Positions 6,993-14,987 of a stretch of 34,113 nucleotides of DNA are shown here, piece by piece; the first letter of the stretch is position 1; every line of letters starts with the position of its first letter. The DNA comes from a virus. Position numbers and translations under genes: made by a program. Under the pieces are notes generated by a model. That model saw only the letters and a list, made by a program, of their open reading frames with translations, was not told the DNA's origin and made no database searches. The stretch covers positions 1-34,113 of IMG/VR virus record IMGVR_UViG_3300028666_000074. The stretch is one strand, 5' to 3'.

Positions 6993-8451
6993 CTACCGGC
7001 CCGAGCATATCACCGCAGAGGATATGCAGGTCTATGAAGTGCGCCGCGCCATCGTGGCACAGTTCGGCTTCCTTGGATTCTGCATGGTCTATCTGCCGCA
7101 CTATTTTTATCTCGAGCCGGCGGTGTTCCATGCCGAGATGGCACAGGAGATCGAGCGCTGGGAAAATCGAATGCTCGAGATCATCGGCGGCCGCGGCACC
7201 GCAAAGAGCGTCTACGGATCGCTCGCTTTTGTGCTCTACGCCGCGCTCGAAAAGGCCGATTTGTATCCCTTCATCATCCCAATCGCCGATACTGGCACCC
7301 AGGCGGGCGTGAACATCGCCAACATCAAGGAGGAGCTCGAGAACAACGAGCTCATCCGCCACGACTACGGCCGGGCCAAGCTCAACGAGCCGGTGACCGA
7401 CTCGACGCCCGAGCGCGACAAGATTGGCCGACCGCTCGAGAGTGAGGAGGAGTGGCAGGCGAAGAACATGCTCCTGGCGAATGGCGTGCGCATCCTTGCG
7501 CGGTCGCGCGGCCAGAAGGTCCGCGGATTGCGCCACCGGGAGCATCGGCCCAAGCTCATCGTTGTCGACGACCCGGAGGACAACGAGTGGGTGCAGAAGA
7601 AGAACAATCGCAACAAGACCGCGCGCTGGATGCAGGGCGAGGTCATCCCGGCCCTCGACGAGCTCGTCGGCCGCCTCATTGTTATCGGCAACTTCCTTCA
7701 CGACGACGCGATTATGATGAGGCTCAAAAAGACGAAGCAGTTCAAGGTCATGGAGTATCCGCTCATCAAGGATGGATTTGTGCTATGGCCGGCTATGTAT
7801 CCGACGCAGGCCGCAATCGACAAGAAGCGCGAGCTTATGGGCGAGGTGGCGTGGATGCGCGAGATGCTCCTCAAGGCTGTGCCCGAGGAAGGTCAGGAGG
7901 TATACCCGAAGGATATCCACTACTACGACCGTGAGCCGACCGATTCGCCGCTCTCGATTACCGCCCACGGCGTCGACCTCGCCATATCGACCGAAGCATC
8001 GGCTGACTACACGACGGACGTCTGCGGCCGCGTCCGATACGTCGACGATTACCCGAGAATCTACATACAGCCGCACTCCATGAACGCCCATATCGACTTC
8101 CACCAGACGATGCAATACTTCGTCGGGATGCCGAACAAGGGCTCGCATCTGTTCTTCGTCGAGGACGTGGCCTATCAGAAGGCCGCGCTCCAAGAGCTCG
8201 AGCGCCGCGGTGTGCCGGTCACCGCGATTCATCCGACCAAGGACAAGCGCGCGCGCCTGCGCGTGGCCTCAATCTTCATAAAGAACGGCACGGTGCTATT
8301 CCCGAGGACAGGCTGCGAGGACCTTCTCCAACAGATATTCGGCTTCGGCACGGAGGAGCATGACGACCTCGTTGACGGACTGACCAACCTCATCATCGGC
8401 CTCGTAGACGCTGGGCTCGATCCGCAGCGTGTTGTGGGGATAGACATGTAG
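6961..8451 (+). CDS. terL: Terminase large subunit, 496 aa
   Basis: The packaging motor ATPase and nuclease. The Walker A loop is GGRGTAKS (76-83). The Walker B strand is KLIVVDDPED (198-207), with acidic residues D203 and D204. VIGNF (241-245) fits the coupling motif. The C-terminal RNase H-like nuclease has acidic positions at GVDLA (D339), ED (401-402) and DDLVD (468-472). Length is normal for the family. The start at 6961 lies within the end of terS, and the first about 15 residues are low complexity, so a start slightly downstream is possible. The next element is the initiator tRNA, whose -10 box begins three bases after the stop. Confidence 0.95.
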   Translation: MAMLLLPPPSSYRPEHITAEDMQVYEVRRAIVAQFGFLGFCMVYLPHYFYLEPAVFHAEMAQEIERWENRMLEIIGGRGTAKSVYGSLAFVLYAALEKADLYPFIIPIADTGTQAGVNIANIKEELENNELIRHDYGRAKLNEPVTDSTPERDKIGRPLESEEEWQAKNMLLANGVRILARSRGQKVRGLRHREHRPKLIVVDDPEDNEWVQKKNNRNKTARWMQGEVIPALDELVGRLIVIGNFLHDDAIMMRLKKTKQFKVMEYPLIKDGFVLWPAMYPTQAAIDKKRELMGEVAWMREMLLKAVPEEGQEVYPKDIHYYDREPTDSPLSITAHGVDLAISTEASADYTTDVCGRVRYVDDYPRIYIQPHSMNAHIDFHQTMQYFVGMPNKGSHLFFVEDVAYQKAALQELERRGVPVTAIHPTKDKRARLRVASIFIKNGTVLFPRTGCEDLLQQIFGFGTEEHDDLVDGLTNLIIGLVDAGLDPQRVVGIDM

Positions 8452-8460
8452 AGTTATAAT
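8432..8460 (+). promoter_or_regulatory. Promoter for the tRNA gene (-35 TTGTGG, -10 TATAAT)
   Basis: A perfect TATAAT (8455-8460) ends 11 bases before the tRNA. TTGTGG (8432-8437, partial -35) is placed 17 bases upstream, inside the end of terL. Transcription would start a few bases before the mature tRNA 5' end and may continue into the portal gene. Confidence 0.65.
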
Positions 8461-8471
8461 TCGGGCATCAC

Positions 8472-8543
8472 CGCGGGGTGGCGCAGCGGTAGCGCGCCGG
8501 GTTCATATCCCGGAGGTCGCCGGTTCGAGTCCGGCCTCCGCAA
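8472..8543 (+). tRNA. Initiator tRNA (tRNA-fMet, anticodon CAT)
   Basis: A complete 72-base cloverleaf. Acceptor arm 8472-8478 pairs with 8536-8542, the D arm GCGC/GCGC flanks AGCGGTA, and anticodon arm CCGGG/CCCGG carries loop TTCATAT with CAT at 8504-8506. The variable loop is AGGTC, and the T arm is GCCGG/CCGGC with TTCGAGT. Two features mark it as initiator rather than elongator: the unpaired C1 and A72 (8472 and 8542), and three consecutive G-C pairs at the base of the anticodon stem (GGG 8499-8501 with CCC 8509-8511). The 3' CCA is not encoded, so it would need a CCA-adding enzyme. One departure from E. coli tRNA-fMet is C-G rather than A-U at pair 11:24. Confidence 0.95.
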
Positions 8544-8562
8544 CAAGCATCTCATTTAAACC

Positions 8563-10848
8563 ATGTTCGAACGCATCAAAAAGCTCGGCACGATCTTCCA
8601 AAAAGTACGCGACGTCCAAGGGCATATCACGTTCGATCGCCGCGGCATTCTATCCACCCCGAAGAAGAAGGGCATGGACGCGTACATCGACGGCAACCCG
8701 CTCGCCATCTACCGCCCGGGCGGCTCTGGCCTTGTCGATACCTCGAAGGCCATGGGAGCCTACAACCAGCTTACCTTTGCATGTGTGCATGCGATTGCCG
8801 ACGAGATGGCTAATATCCAGTTCCGTCTCTACCAGATCACCGATGGCGGAGAGCACGAGGAGCTCTATGAGCACGAGGTGCTCGACATCCTCGATGGTGT
8901 GAACGAGAACATGACCGGCCCGGAGTTCCGGCACATGGTCGCGGCTCACCTCGAGCTCACCGGCAATGCCTATATCCTGCTCGAAGGCGTCAAGAGCTTC
9001 GAAGCAAAGCCGACAGCGCTCTACCTTCTCAACCCGGCCGGGGTCAAAGTCATCCTCGACAAGCGCACATTCCCATACAAGCTCATGGGCTACGTCTATC
9101 GCTTCGACAACAAAGAGTACAAGTACGAGCCCTATGAGATTGTCCACCTGAAATATCCGAACCCAGCAGATCCTTGGCTCGGTGTCGGTACTGTGCAGAG
9201 CATCGCCGAGTGGATAGACCTCGACAGCTACCTGATGGAATTCAACAAAGAGTTCTTCAAGAATGGCGCCAGACTGAATGGCGTCCTCAAGACGAACATG
9301 ACCTCCGAGGAGCAGCTCTTTAACCTCAAGATATCCTTCGAGGAGCAGTATGCCGGCGTGAAGAACGCCTACAAGACCGTAGCGCTTCCCAAGGGTGTCG
9401 AGTTCGCGCCGACCCAGGCCCAGGCAAAGGACATGGACTTTACGAATCTCGCCAAGGAGATATTTGACCGCGTGCTCGCAGGCTTCCGTGTCTCGCGTAC
9501 GATCCTCGGCACGGCCGAGAGCGATACCAACCGCGCGACCGCAGAGACGGCCGACTATGTGTTCGCCAAGCGAACCATCAAGCCGAAGATGCAGCTCATC
9601 GTTTCGTACCTCAACGAATATCTGGTGCCGCGCTATACCGACAAGGCGTATCTCTCATTCGTTGATCCGGTGCCGGAAGATAAGGCATTCAGGACGCAGG
9701 AGATGCAGGCCGTGCTCGGCAACGCGCCGGCAATGAGCGTGAACGAGGCTCGTCAGCACTTTATCGGGCTCGGACCGGTCCAAGGAGGCGACGTGCTCAT
9801 GGGACTATCGACATTCACCCCCATCGGCACCACAGAAGGTCATGAAGGCTCGCGTCCGAATGAGCCGAAGTCTGCCAAGAAGCCCACAATGAAAGCAGCC
9901 GTTGTGCCCGCGGCGAGAGCCGTGAGAAATCGGAAGCTCAAGACGCAGTTCGCCAGGAACCGAAATCTGCGCGCCGACATGGCAAAGTCTCTCGCCAATC
10001 GCATTGCTGCCAAGGTGAAGGAGATTAAGGACCGGGCTGACGAGGTGCGCAAGATGGACGCCGACACATACGAAAAAGAAATCGTCTCGAAAGAGAATCA
10101 GCGCATCAGCGAATTCAAGCAGGAGGTGCACAACGCTCTTCGCGGCGTGAACGCTAAGCAGGAAGCGGTCGTGCTCAAGAACCTCGAGAAGTCAGTCAAA
10201 GGCCTCATCACGAAAGGCGTCGACATGACGCGCTTGCTCAACCTCGACGAGTGGATCACCGCGACTGTGGATGCTCTTACCCCCATATTCACGAATCTAT
10301 ACGGCAAGCAGGGAGCGACCGCGGCGGAGATCATCGGCCGACCGGACATCAATGTCTTCGACAGCGAAGTGAACAAGCAGGCGCTCAACGATTCCATAGA
10401 CCTCCTCTCGAGAAGCTATGAGCAGAGCGTGGTCGATACGCTCAAGACCAAGATAGACGAAGGGCTCAAGGATGGCCTCGGCATGGCCGACATCAAGGAG
10501 CGCGTGAAGGATATCTACGTCTGGCAGAACGACGTCGCCGCAGATCGCGTAGCCCGCACGGAGGTCGTGCGCGTGTCGAACATGGCCAATAAGGCGGCAT
10601 GGGCCGATTCAGGCACCGTCAAGACGGTGAAGTGGTACACATCCGAGAAGGATACCGTCTGCCCCTTCTGCGAGAACATGAGCGGCACCGTCATTGACAT
10701 CGCCGACAACTTCGCCGACTTCGGCGATAAGCTCTCGGTGGGTGACGATCAGACCATGGACATCGATTACTCCGACATCGGCGGCCCACCGCTCCATCCC
10801 AACTGCGGGTGCTACATCCGTCCTGATTCGTTCACGCCCATCGAATAG
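8563..10848 (+). CDS. Portal protein fused to Mu F-type head morphogenesis domain, 761 aa
   Basis: Residues about 1-430 are an HK97-family portal, the dodecameric ring through which DNA enters. The recognisable wing and stem region includes HLKYPNPADPWLGVG and later RVSRTILGTAESDTNRATAE. A basic helical linker follows (about 450-560). Residues about 640-761 form a Mu F-type minor head domain: RTEVVRVSN (665-673), CPFC (700-703) and HPNCGC (745-750), the Cys/His set typical of that family. The two are normally separate adjacent genes; here the frame is continuous. The ATG at 8563 follows the tRNA by 19 bases with no Shine-Dalgarno site. Confidence 0.93.
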   Translation: MFERIKKLGTIFQKVRDVQGHITFDRRGILSTPKKKGMDAYIDGNPLAIYRPGGSGLVDTSKAMGAYNQLTFACVHAIADEMANIQFRLYQITDGGEHEELYEHEVLDILDGVNENMTGPEFRHMVAAHLELTGNAYILLEGVKSFEAKPTALYLLNPAGVKVILDKRTFPYKLMGYVYRFDNKEYKYEPYEIVHLKYPNPADPWLGVGTVQSIAEWIDLDSYLMEFNKEFFKNGARLNGVLKTNMTSEEQLFNLKISFEEQYAGVKNAYKTVALPKGVEFAPTQAQAKDMDFTNLAKEIFDRVLAGFRVSRTILGTAESDTNRATAETADYVFAKRTIKPKMQLIVSYLNEYLVPRYTDKAYLSFVDPVPEDKAFRTQEMQAVLGNAPAMSVNEARQHFIGLGPVQGGDVLMGLSTFTPIGTTEGHEGSRPNEPKSAKKPTMKAAVVPAARAVRNRKLKTQFARNRNLRADMAKSLANRIAAKVKEIKDRADEVRKMDADTYEKEIVSKENQRISEFKQEVHNALRGVNAKQEAVVLKNLEKSVKGLITKGVDMTRLLNLDEWITATVDALTPIFTNLYGKQGATAAEIIGRPDINVFDSEVNKQALNDSIDLLSRSYEQSVVDTLKTKIDEGLKDGLGMADIKERVKDIYVWQNDVAADRVARTEVVRVSNMANKAAWADSGTVKTVKWYTSEKDTVCPFCENMSGTVIDIADNFADFGDKLSVGDDQTMDIDYSDIGGPPLHPNCGCYIRPDSFTPIE

Positions 10849-10879
10849 CCGCGCTCTGTTCATTACTCAAATACCAAGC

Positions 10880-10885
10880 TATAAT
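10880..10885 (+). promoter_or_regulatory. -10 box TATAAT, leaderless-type promoter for the gene at 10895
   Basis: A perfect TATAAT ends nine bases before ATG 10895 in a 46-base intergenic gap. The intervening AAAAACACT has no ribosome-binding site, and no good -35 is seen. Confidence 0.65.
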
Positions 10886-10894
10886 AAAAACACT

Positions 10895-11188
10895 ATGGCA
10901 AGAATACCCCAGCACCAGACAGTAGCGCTCACGACCCACGCGACCGAATACTCGATCGCTATCCCGGCTGCCGCCGGTAACGTATCGTTCCAGGTCCGCG
11001 AAGGCGATACCGCCCTCAAGTACTATTTCTCCTCGACCGGTGGCAATCCGACCGGAGGCAAATACCTTACGCTCCAAGCAGGAGCATCGAAGCAGATCAG
11101 CGGCGTGGTCGGAGCCTTCACCCTCTACGTTCAGGCCGTCACGAACGACGGCAAGAATCTCGAAGTCGAATATACGACCGAGATATAA
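10895..11188 (+). CDS. Hypothetical beta-rich protein, 97 aa
   Basis: A small protein that looks all-beta (TVALTTHATEYSIAIPAA, VSFQVREG, ALKYYFSS, LTLQAG, FTLYVQAV, LEVEYTTEI). It has no cysteine, no signal peptide and no membrane segment. I do not recognise it. Position after the portal and the beta pattern would suit a head decoration or neck protein, but this is inference. The open frame extends upstream to 10694 inside the portal gene. ATG 10895 is chosen because it follows a TATAAT box in the intergenic gap and begins the protein-like sequence. Confidence 0.75.
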   Translation: MARIPQHQTVALTTHATEYSIAIPAAAGNVSFQVREGDTALKYYFSSTGGNPTGGKYLTLQAGASKQISGVVGAFTLYVQAVTNDGKNLEVEYTTEI

Positions 11189-11189
11189 T
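11184..11189 (+). promoter_or_regulatory. -10 box TATAAT, leaderless-type promoter for the gene at 11201
   Basis: A perfect TATAAT contains the previous gene's TAA stop (11186-11188) and ends 11 bases before ATG 11201. Confidence 0.6.
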
Positions 11190-11200
11190 AATATCTCGCC

Positions 11201-12565
11201 ATGAAAAAGCTCATCTCAAAGATCGCTCTGGCTGCGTTCGCGCTTATCGCCATGGCCACCCCTGCGCATGCGCAGGTATTCAATCCGAATTATTGGTCTC
11301 TCTCGAGCGGTAATCTGTCCCCCATAGTCTCATCGTGGGGCCTGACCGTTGGAGGGCTGACTATATCCTCGAGTGGATCGATCATCAACGGCCAAGTCAT
11401 CCCGAGGATGGGAACATACGCAGCATATTCATCCGTGGTGCCCCTCGCCGGCGAGAACATATACCTCACAGACACAGGCCAGCTATGCACAGGTGACGGC
11501 AATCATTCGATAGCGAATCTATTTTGCACGATCGCTGCTACATCGACGACCGGCTACTATGGGGTGGACAACAGGACGCCTGTGGCGAAGCTCGATATCG
11601 GCAACACCTTTGATGTGGCATCCCCGAACCTCGGTGATCCGAGCGCAAGCATTATGAACTCCAAGACGGGTTCAATGACCATCATGAGCGGGACTATCAA
11701 TGACGGCGGGGGCACCAGCGGTTTTCGTACAGACCCCTCGCAGACATGCTTGGGCGACATCTATGGCACTACCGCGGCTGGATTGGAATTGTGTTCCAAA
11801 ACTAACGACATCGTTTTTTTGCAGGGGGGGAACATCATCATCGACTTCAACCAAAATGACTCGACGTTCGGTGCGCAAAACAATCTGCACCTGGTGGCGG
11901 ACGGCGGACTGGAGGCAGCCACGATCGAAGGCATCTATGGAGGATTTAACTTGAATTACCCTATATTCGGTATTGGCACTACGAGCATGGCAGTATCTGG
12001 CTCGGCACCGGCCAATGAGCTTACAGTGGAACAGACGACTGCTCCGCAAATCGCCTTCTCTGATAAGGCTGGCGTCGCGCTGTGGACGATGAGGAATGCT
12101 GGGGGCAACTTCTACATCGCTCCGACGAATGTGTCGGGTACGGCGACGACCACGACCGCGATCATGCTCCAGGGGTCGAACAACAACGTCGGCATTGGCT
12201 CGACGACGCCCTTCGCGTCCCTCTCGATCAAGGGCACGCCCAGCATCGTGCCATTTCAGATAGGGTCATCGACAAACGCGGTGATACTCCAAGTCAACCC
12301 ATCGGGCCATATCTTCGCCTCGACGACAAAGCCGACCGTATCGTCGGGATCGGTCGACGGCACCGATTTATACGGCAGGGTGCTCGGTGCGACCTCGCCT
12401 GTCACGATCACGTGGTTCACGCCATATACGAAGGTTCCAGTCTGTGTCGTCTCACCAGAGGGCGGCAGCGTGACAAACACATTCTCTTATACGCCATCGG
12501 CAACGACCCTTGTAGTGACCGAGACAGGGCTTGGCACGTTCGACTACGATTGCCATGGACAATAA
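11201..12565 (+). CDS. Secreted adhesin/fibre-like protein, 454 aa
   Basis: It begins with a clear Sec signal peptide (residues 1-25: MKKLISK, a hydrophobic core, then a TPAHA-Q cleavage-type site). This is unusual for a virion protein, since phage particles assemble in the cytoplasm. The rest is Gly/Ser/Thr-rich and beta-predicted, with blocks such as FGIGTTSM and NVGIGSTTPFASLSIKG that resemble surface proteins of Patescibacteria. It may decorate the infected cell surface or act in adhesion. Homopolymers T7 (11814-11820) and G7 (11824-11830) lie four codons apart in the coding sequence and could allow slippage. It is followed closely by the exported protease. Confidence 0.75.
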   Translation: MKKLISKIALAAFALIAMATPAHAQVFNPNYWSLSSGNLSPIVSSWGLTVGGLTISSSGSIINGQVIPRMGTYAAYSSVVPLAGENIYLTDTGQLCTGDGNHSIANLFCTIAATSTTGYYGVDNRTPVAKLDIGNTFDVASPNLGDPSASIMNSKTGSMTIMSGTINDGGGTSGFRTDPSQTCLGDIYGTTAAGLELCSKTNDIVFLQGGNIIIDFNQNDSTFGAQNNLHLVADGGLEAATIEGIYGGFNLNYPIFGIGTTSMAVSGSAPANELTVEQTTAPQIAFSDKAGVALWTMRNAGGNFYIAPTNVSGTATTTTAIMLQGSNNNVGIGSTTPFASLSIKGTPSIVPFQIGSSTNAVILQVNPSGHIFASTTKPTVSSGSVDGTDLYGRVLGATSPVTITWFTPYTKVPVCVVSPEGGSVTNTFSYTPSATTLVVTETGLGTFDYDCHGQ

Positions 12566-12569
12566 ACGC

Positions 12570-13913
12570 ATGAAAAAAGCATGGGCCATCATAACGTGCC
12601 TGATCCTACTGGCGGGAGCAAAACCGGCTTTTGCTGTAACGATTAAATATAGCGCAAGCCGGTACATCGTCGGGCACAGCGTGCAGGGATCGGTCACAGC
12701 GAGCAGCAGCGTCATCGACATCACGGCAACGAGCACCCCTGTCGCCATTTCCTCGACTACTCCCAGCTCTTTTATTACCTACAGGGACCTTTCATTCGGG
12801 ATATCATTCGGGGCTGATCTCCTAAAAACCATCGCGCCGGTGCTCCTGACGACGCAGGACACGCCGCCGCAGACGATCACATGTACGAGCGCCACTCCTT
12901 CGATAGTAGCGGTTTCTTCTGACTGCAAAACGGTGACATACATCTCCGATGGCACAGCGCGCATAAACGCGAGCATCCCGGGAATGACTCGCCAGATATG
13001 GGGTCCGCAGTCATATACGGTAGGCACGACGGTGACAAAGCCCAATTCATTCTCCACGACGTCGGTCGCCTACAACATGAACAACTTCGCCACATCAAGC
13101 GTGAACGGCCTGTCGCCTGTGACCTCGACCCAGACCATATTCTCCTCCACCGACGATACGAATCATGTCTACGTCAGGAACGCCTCAAACTTACTGGCCG
13201 CGAAGGGGGTAGACCTGACTTGTATCCCCGCGGCCAATTCGACGAGCAATTTTTACCTTGAAAACGGAGCACTTATCGGGTCTGACATCATGGTCAATGC
13301 TCTGCACGTCAAGACTCCAGCAGGGACGACTTTCTACTTCGTGAATGCCGCGAACCAGACGTTCTCTGCCACTCTTTTATCGACGACCACGATTCCAGGA
13401 AATGAAATAAACGATGTTAACGACGTATGGATCGGACGACTATCAGCCCCAGTCGACTCGAGCATCCATCCGTGCCCCATATTCGACCAAGGAGAGCTCA
13501 CAAGCGCGACAACGCACTTCTCGACAACCTCATTAGAGACTATGATCCTCCCGGTATTTTTCGAGAAAGCCATACCGTACACAAACGATCTGTTTAATTC
13601 CCGCAGCATATTCGCAGGGATGTCGTGGCTGATAGATTCGCAGCAATATCTCTACGGCATCTCCCAGCCGGCATCAACGTCCCCGTTCTCCTCATGGTAT
13701 AGGGTACCGGTTCAAGGGGACAGCGGATCGCCAGCCTTTGCTATTGTCGGGGGCAAGGCAGTCATCATAGGGACAACCTTCGGTAGCGGCGTTGGAGTAT
13801 CAATATATGGGAACCTTTCAAACTTCAAGAATGCAGTACAGACAGCCGTGACATCTTTAGGGAGCGCCGCCATCATAGCCACCACAAGCCTGTCGAGCTA
13901 TCCGAGCTACTAA
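12570..13913 (+). CDS. Secreted trypsin-like serine protease with Ig-like domain, 447 aa
   Basis: A signal peptide covers residues 1-22 (MKKAWAI, hydrophobic core, PAFA). Residues about 75-155 resemble a bacterial Ig-like repeat (SIVAVSSDCKTVTYISDGTA). Residues about 225-425 carry a chymotrypsin-fold triad. The His motif is LIGSDIMVNALHV (H246, in the place of the usual AAHC). The Asp motif is NDVWIGRLSAPV (D285). The nucleophile motif is GDSGSP (383-388, S385). It should cut proteins outside the cytoplasm. The open frame extends upstream to 12531 and an ATG lies at 12555, but only ATG 12570 gives a normal signal peptide and avoids overlap. It lies in a cassette of exported proteins inside the head module. 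Confidence 0.85.
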   Translation: MKKAWAIITCLILLAGAKPAFAVTIKYSASRYIVGHSVQGSVTASSSVIDITATSTPVAISSTTPSSFITYRDLSFGISFGADLLKTIAPVLLTTQDTPPQTITCTSATPSIVAVSSDCKTVTYISDGTARINASIPGMTRQIWGPQSYTVGTTVTKPNSFSTTSVAYNMNNFATSSVNGLSPVTSTQTIFSSTDDTNHVYVRNASNLLAAKGVDLTCIPAANSTSNFYLENGALIGSDIMVNALHVKTPAGTTFYFVNAANQTFSATLLSTTTIPGNEINDVNDVWIGRLSAPVDSSIHPCPIFDQGELTSATTHFSTTSLETMILPVFFEKAIPYTNDLFNSRSIFAGMSWLIDSQQYLYGISQPASTSPFSSWYRVPVQGDSGSPAFAIVGGKAVIIGTTFGSGVGVSIYGNLSNFKNAVQTAVTSLGSAAIIATTSLSSYPSY

Positions 13914-13915
13914 AA

Positions 13916-13921
13916 TATAAT
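13916..13921 (+). promoter_or_regulatory. -10 box TATAAT (with TAAAAT at 13911) before the gene at 13925
   Basis: A perfect TATAAT ends only three bases before ATG 13925, which is very close. TAAAAT at 13911-13916, which holds the previous stop, ends nine bases before it and may be the working box. Either would give a leaderless transcript. Confidence 0.55.
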
Positions 13922-13924
13922 GCC

Positions 13925-14257
13925 ATGAACGAACACGAGCAAAAATTGAATGACCACGACCTCCTCATCGATCTGCGCGCCGAAGTGCGCGGGCTCCGGG
14001 AGGAAATCCACGACATGCGCGATAACACCATCCGCCGCCTCGAGCGCGTGGAGAGCTCGTATGTCGCCCGCGATGAGTATGATGGCCGTATGAAGCTCAC
14101 TATCTCGCGCGCGGAGTTCTGGCCTGTGCGAGCCGTCGTATACGGCATGACCGGCCTCATCCTCATCACCGTCCTCGGACTCATCGTGAAAGGGGTGCTG
14201 GTAACCGATCCGCCGACTGCATCCACAAAGGCTTCCACTATTCAGCTATCAAATTAA
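13925..14257 (+). CDS. Coiled-coil protein with C-terminal membrane segment (XhlA-like), 110 aa
   Basis: Residues 1-55 form a charged coiled coil (LIDLRAEVRGLREEIHDMRD). One membrane helix follows (about residues 70-92, VYGMTGLILITVLGLIVKGV), then a short polar tail. This order matches XhlA/haemolysin-type phage proteins, which act with holins at the membrane. Length is slightly above that family's usual 80-95 residues. Its position, between two exported proteins and far from the lysis genes at 27 kb, is odd, so a role in anchoring the secreted cassette is also possible. Confidence 0.65.
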   Translation: MNEHEQKLNDHDLLIDLRAEVRGLREEIHDMRDNTIRRLERVESSYVARDEYDGRMKLTISRAEFWPVRAVVYGMTGLILITVLGLIVKGVLVTDPPTASTKASTIQLSN

Positions 14258-14261
14258 GAGT

Positions 14262-14267
14262 TACAAT
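14262..14267 (+). promoter_or_regulatory. -10-like box TACAAT before the gene at 14274
   Basis: Five of six matches to TATAAT, ending six bases before ATG 14274, in the 16-base gap between genes. It follows the leaderless pattern of the perfect boxes. Confidence 0.5.
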
Positions 14268-14273
14268 ATCATC

Positions 14274-14966
14274 ATGAAAAAGCTCATCATCAACTCGATC
14301 TCCACGCTCGCCTTCGCCTTTGCTCTCACGGTCGGATTACTATTAGGTGCCGCATCCAACCCAGCCCGGGCCGCTCTCGTTCTCCAGACGCTCACTGCCA
14401 TCGTGAACGGCAACCAGACAACCTACAGCGTCGACAACGCGAATCCGCTCTGGGCTATCGGCATTCCCATGCAGTCGCCAATCATCACCTCTGCCGCGAC
14501 CTCGACCGGCGGTTCTCTTGCGTCCTCGACGGTATACCGCTTCGAAGTCGACGCGACCGACAACTTCGGATCAACGACGCCTTCGGCAGAGCTCGATGCA
14601 GCTTCTACCATCTTTGGCACTACTACCACCCAGATACTCGTATCGTGGTATCAGCCGACCAACTCGACAGGATCGCGCGTCTACTTCGCCACCGGTACGA
14701 ATGCATTCAGCCAGTACTTCGCAGCCACGACCTCCGGCCAATACAACTTCTCGACGACCACGAGCGCTCTCACCGGATCGCCTGTGACCCAGACGACTGC
14801 CTATAGCGCCCGATTCAACCCGCTTGGCACCTCATACATCCTCGGCGGTAACCTCCTCATGGGCACGTCGACCGGATTCATCCTCAAAGATACGACCCGC
14901 GGCACTTGTGCCCTGATCCAACTTACCGGTGGCGCCGTCGCAACCACGTCCCACGCTTGCAATTAA
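14274..14966 (+). CDS. Secreted Ser/Thr-rich surface-type protein, 230 aa
   Basis: A signal peptide covers residues about 1-34 (MKKLIINSIS, a long hydrophobic core, then NPARA-A). The mature part is Ser/Thr/Ala-rich and beta-predicted. It includes a fibronectin-like stretch (SSTVYRFEVDATDNFGSTTP, then ILVSWYQPTNSTGSRVYFA). It ends with a short Cys pair (C222 and C229). No enzyme motif is visible. Like its neighbours at 11201 and 12570 it should be exported from the infected cell. It may coat the cell or engage other cells; this is inference. It is the last gene of the exported cassette before the prohead protease. Confidence 0.7.
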   Translation: MKKLIINSISTLAFAFALTVGLLLGAASNPARAALVLQTLTAIVNGNQTTYSVDNANPLWAIGIPMQSPIITSAATSTGGSLASSTVYRFEVDATDNFGSTTPSAELDAASTIFGTTTTQILVSWYQPTNSTGSRVYFATGTNAFSQYFAATTSGQYNFSTTTSALTGSPVTQTTAYSARFNPLGTSYILGGNLLMGTSTGFILKDTTRGTCALIQLTGGAVATTSHACN

Positions 14967-14987
14967 AAGCCCAACAACGATATCGCC

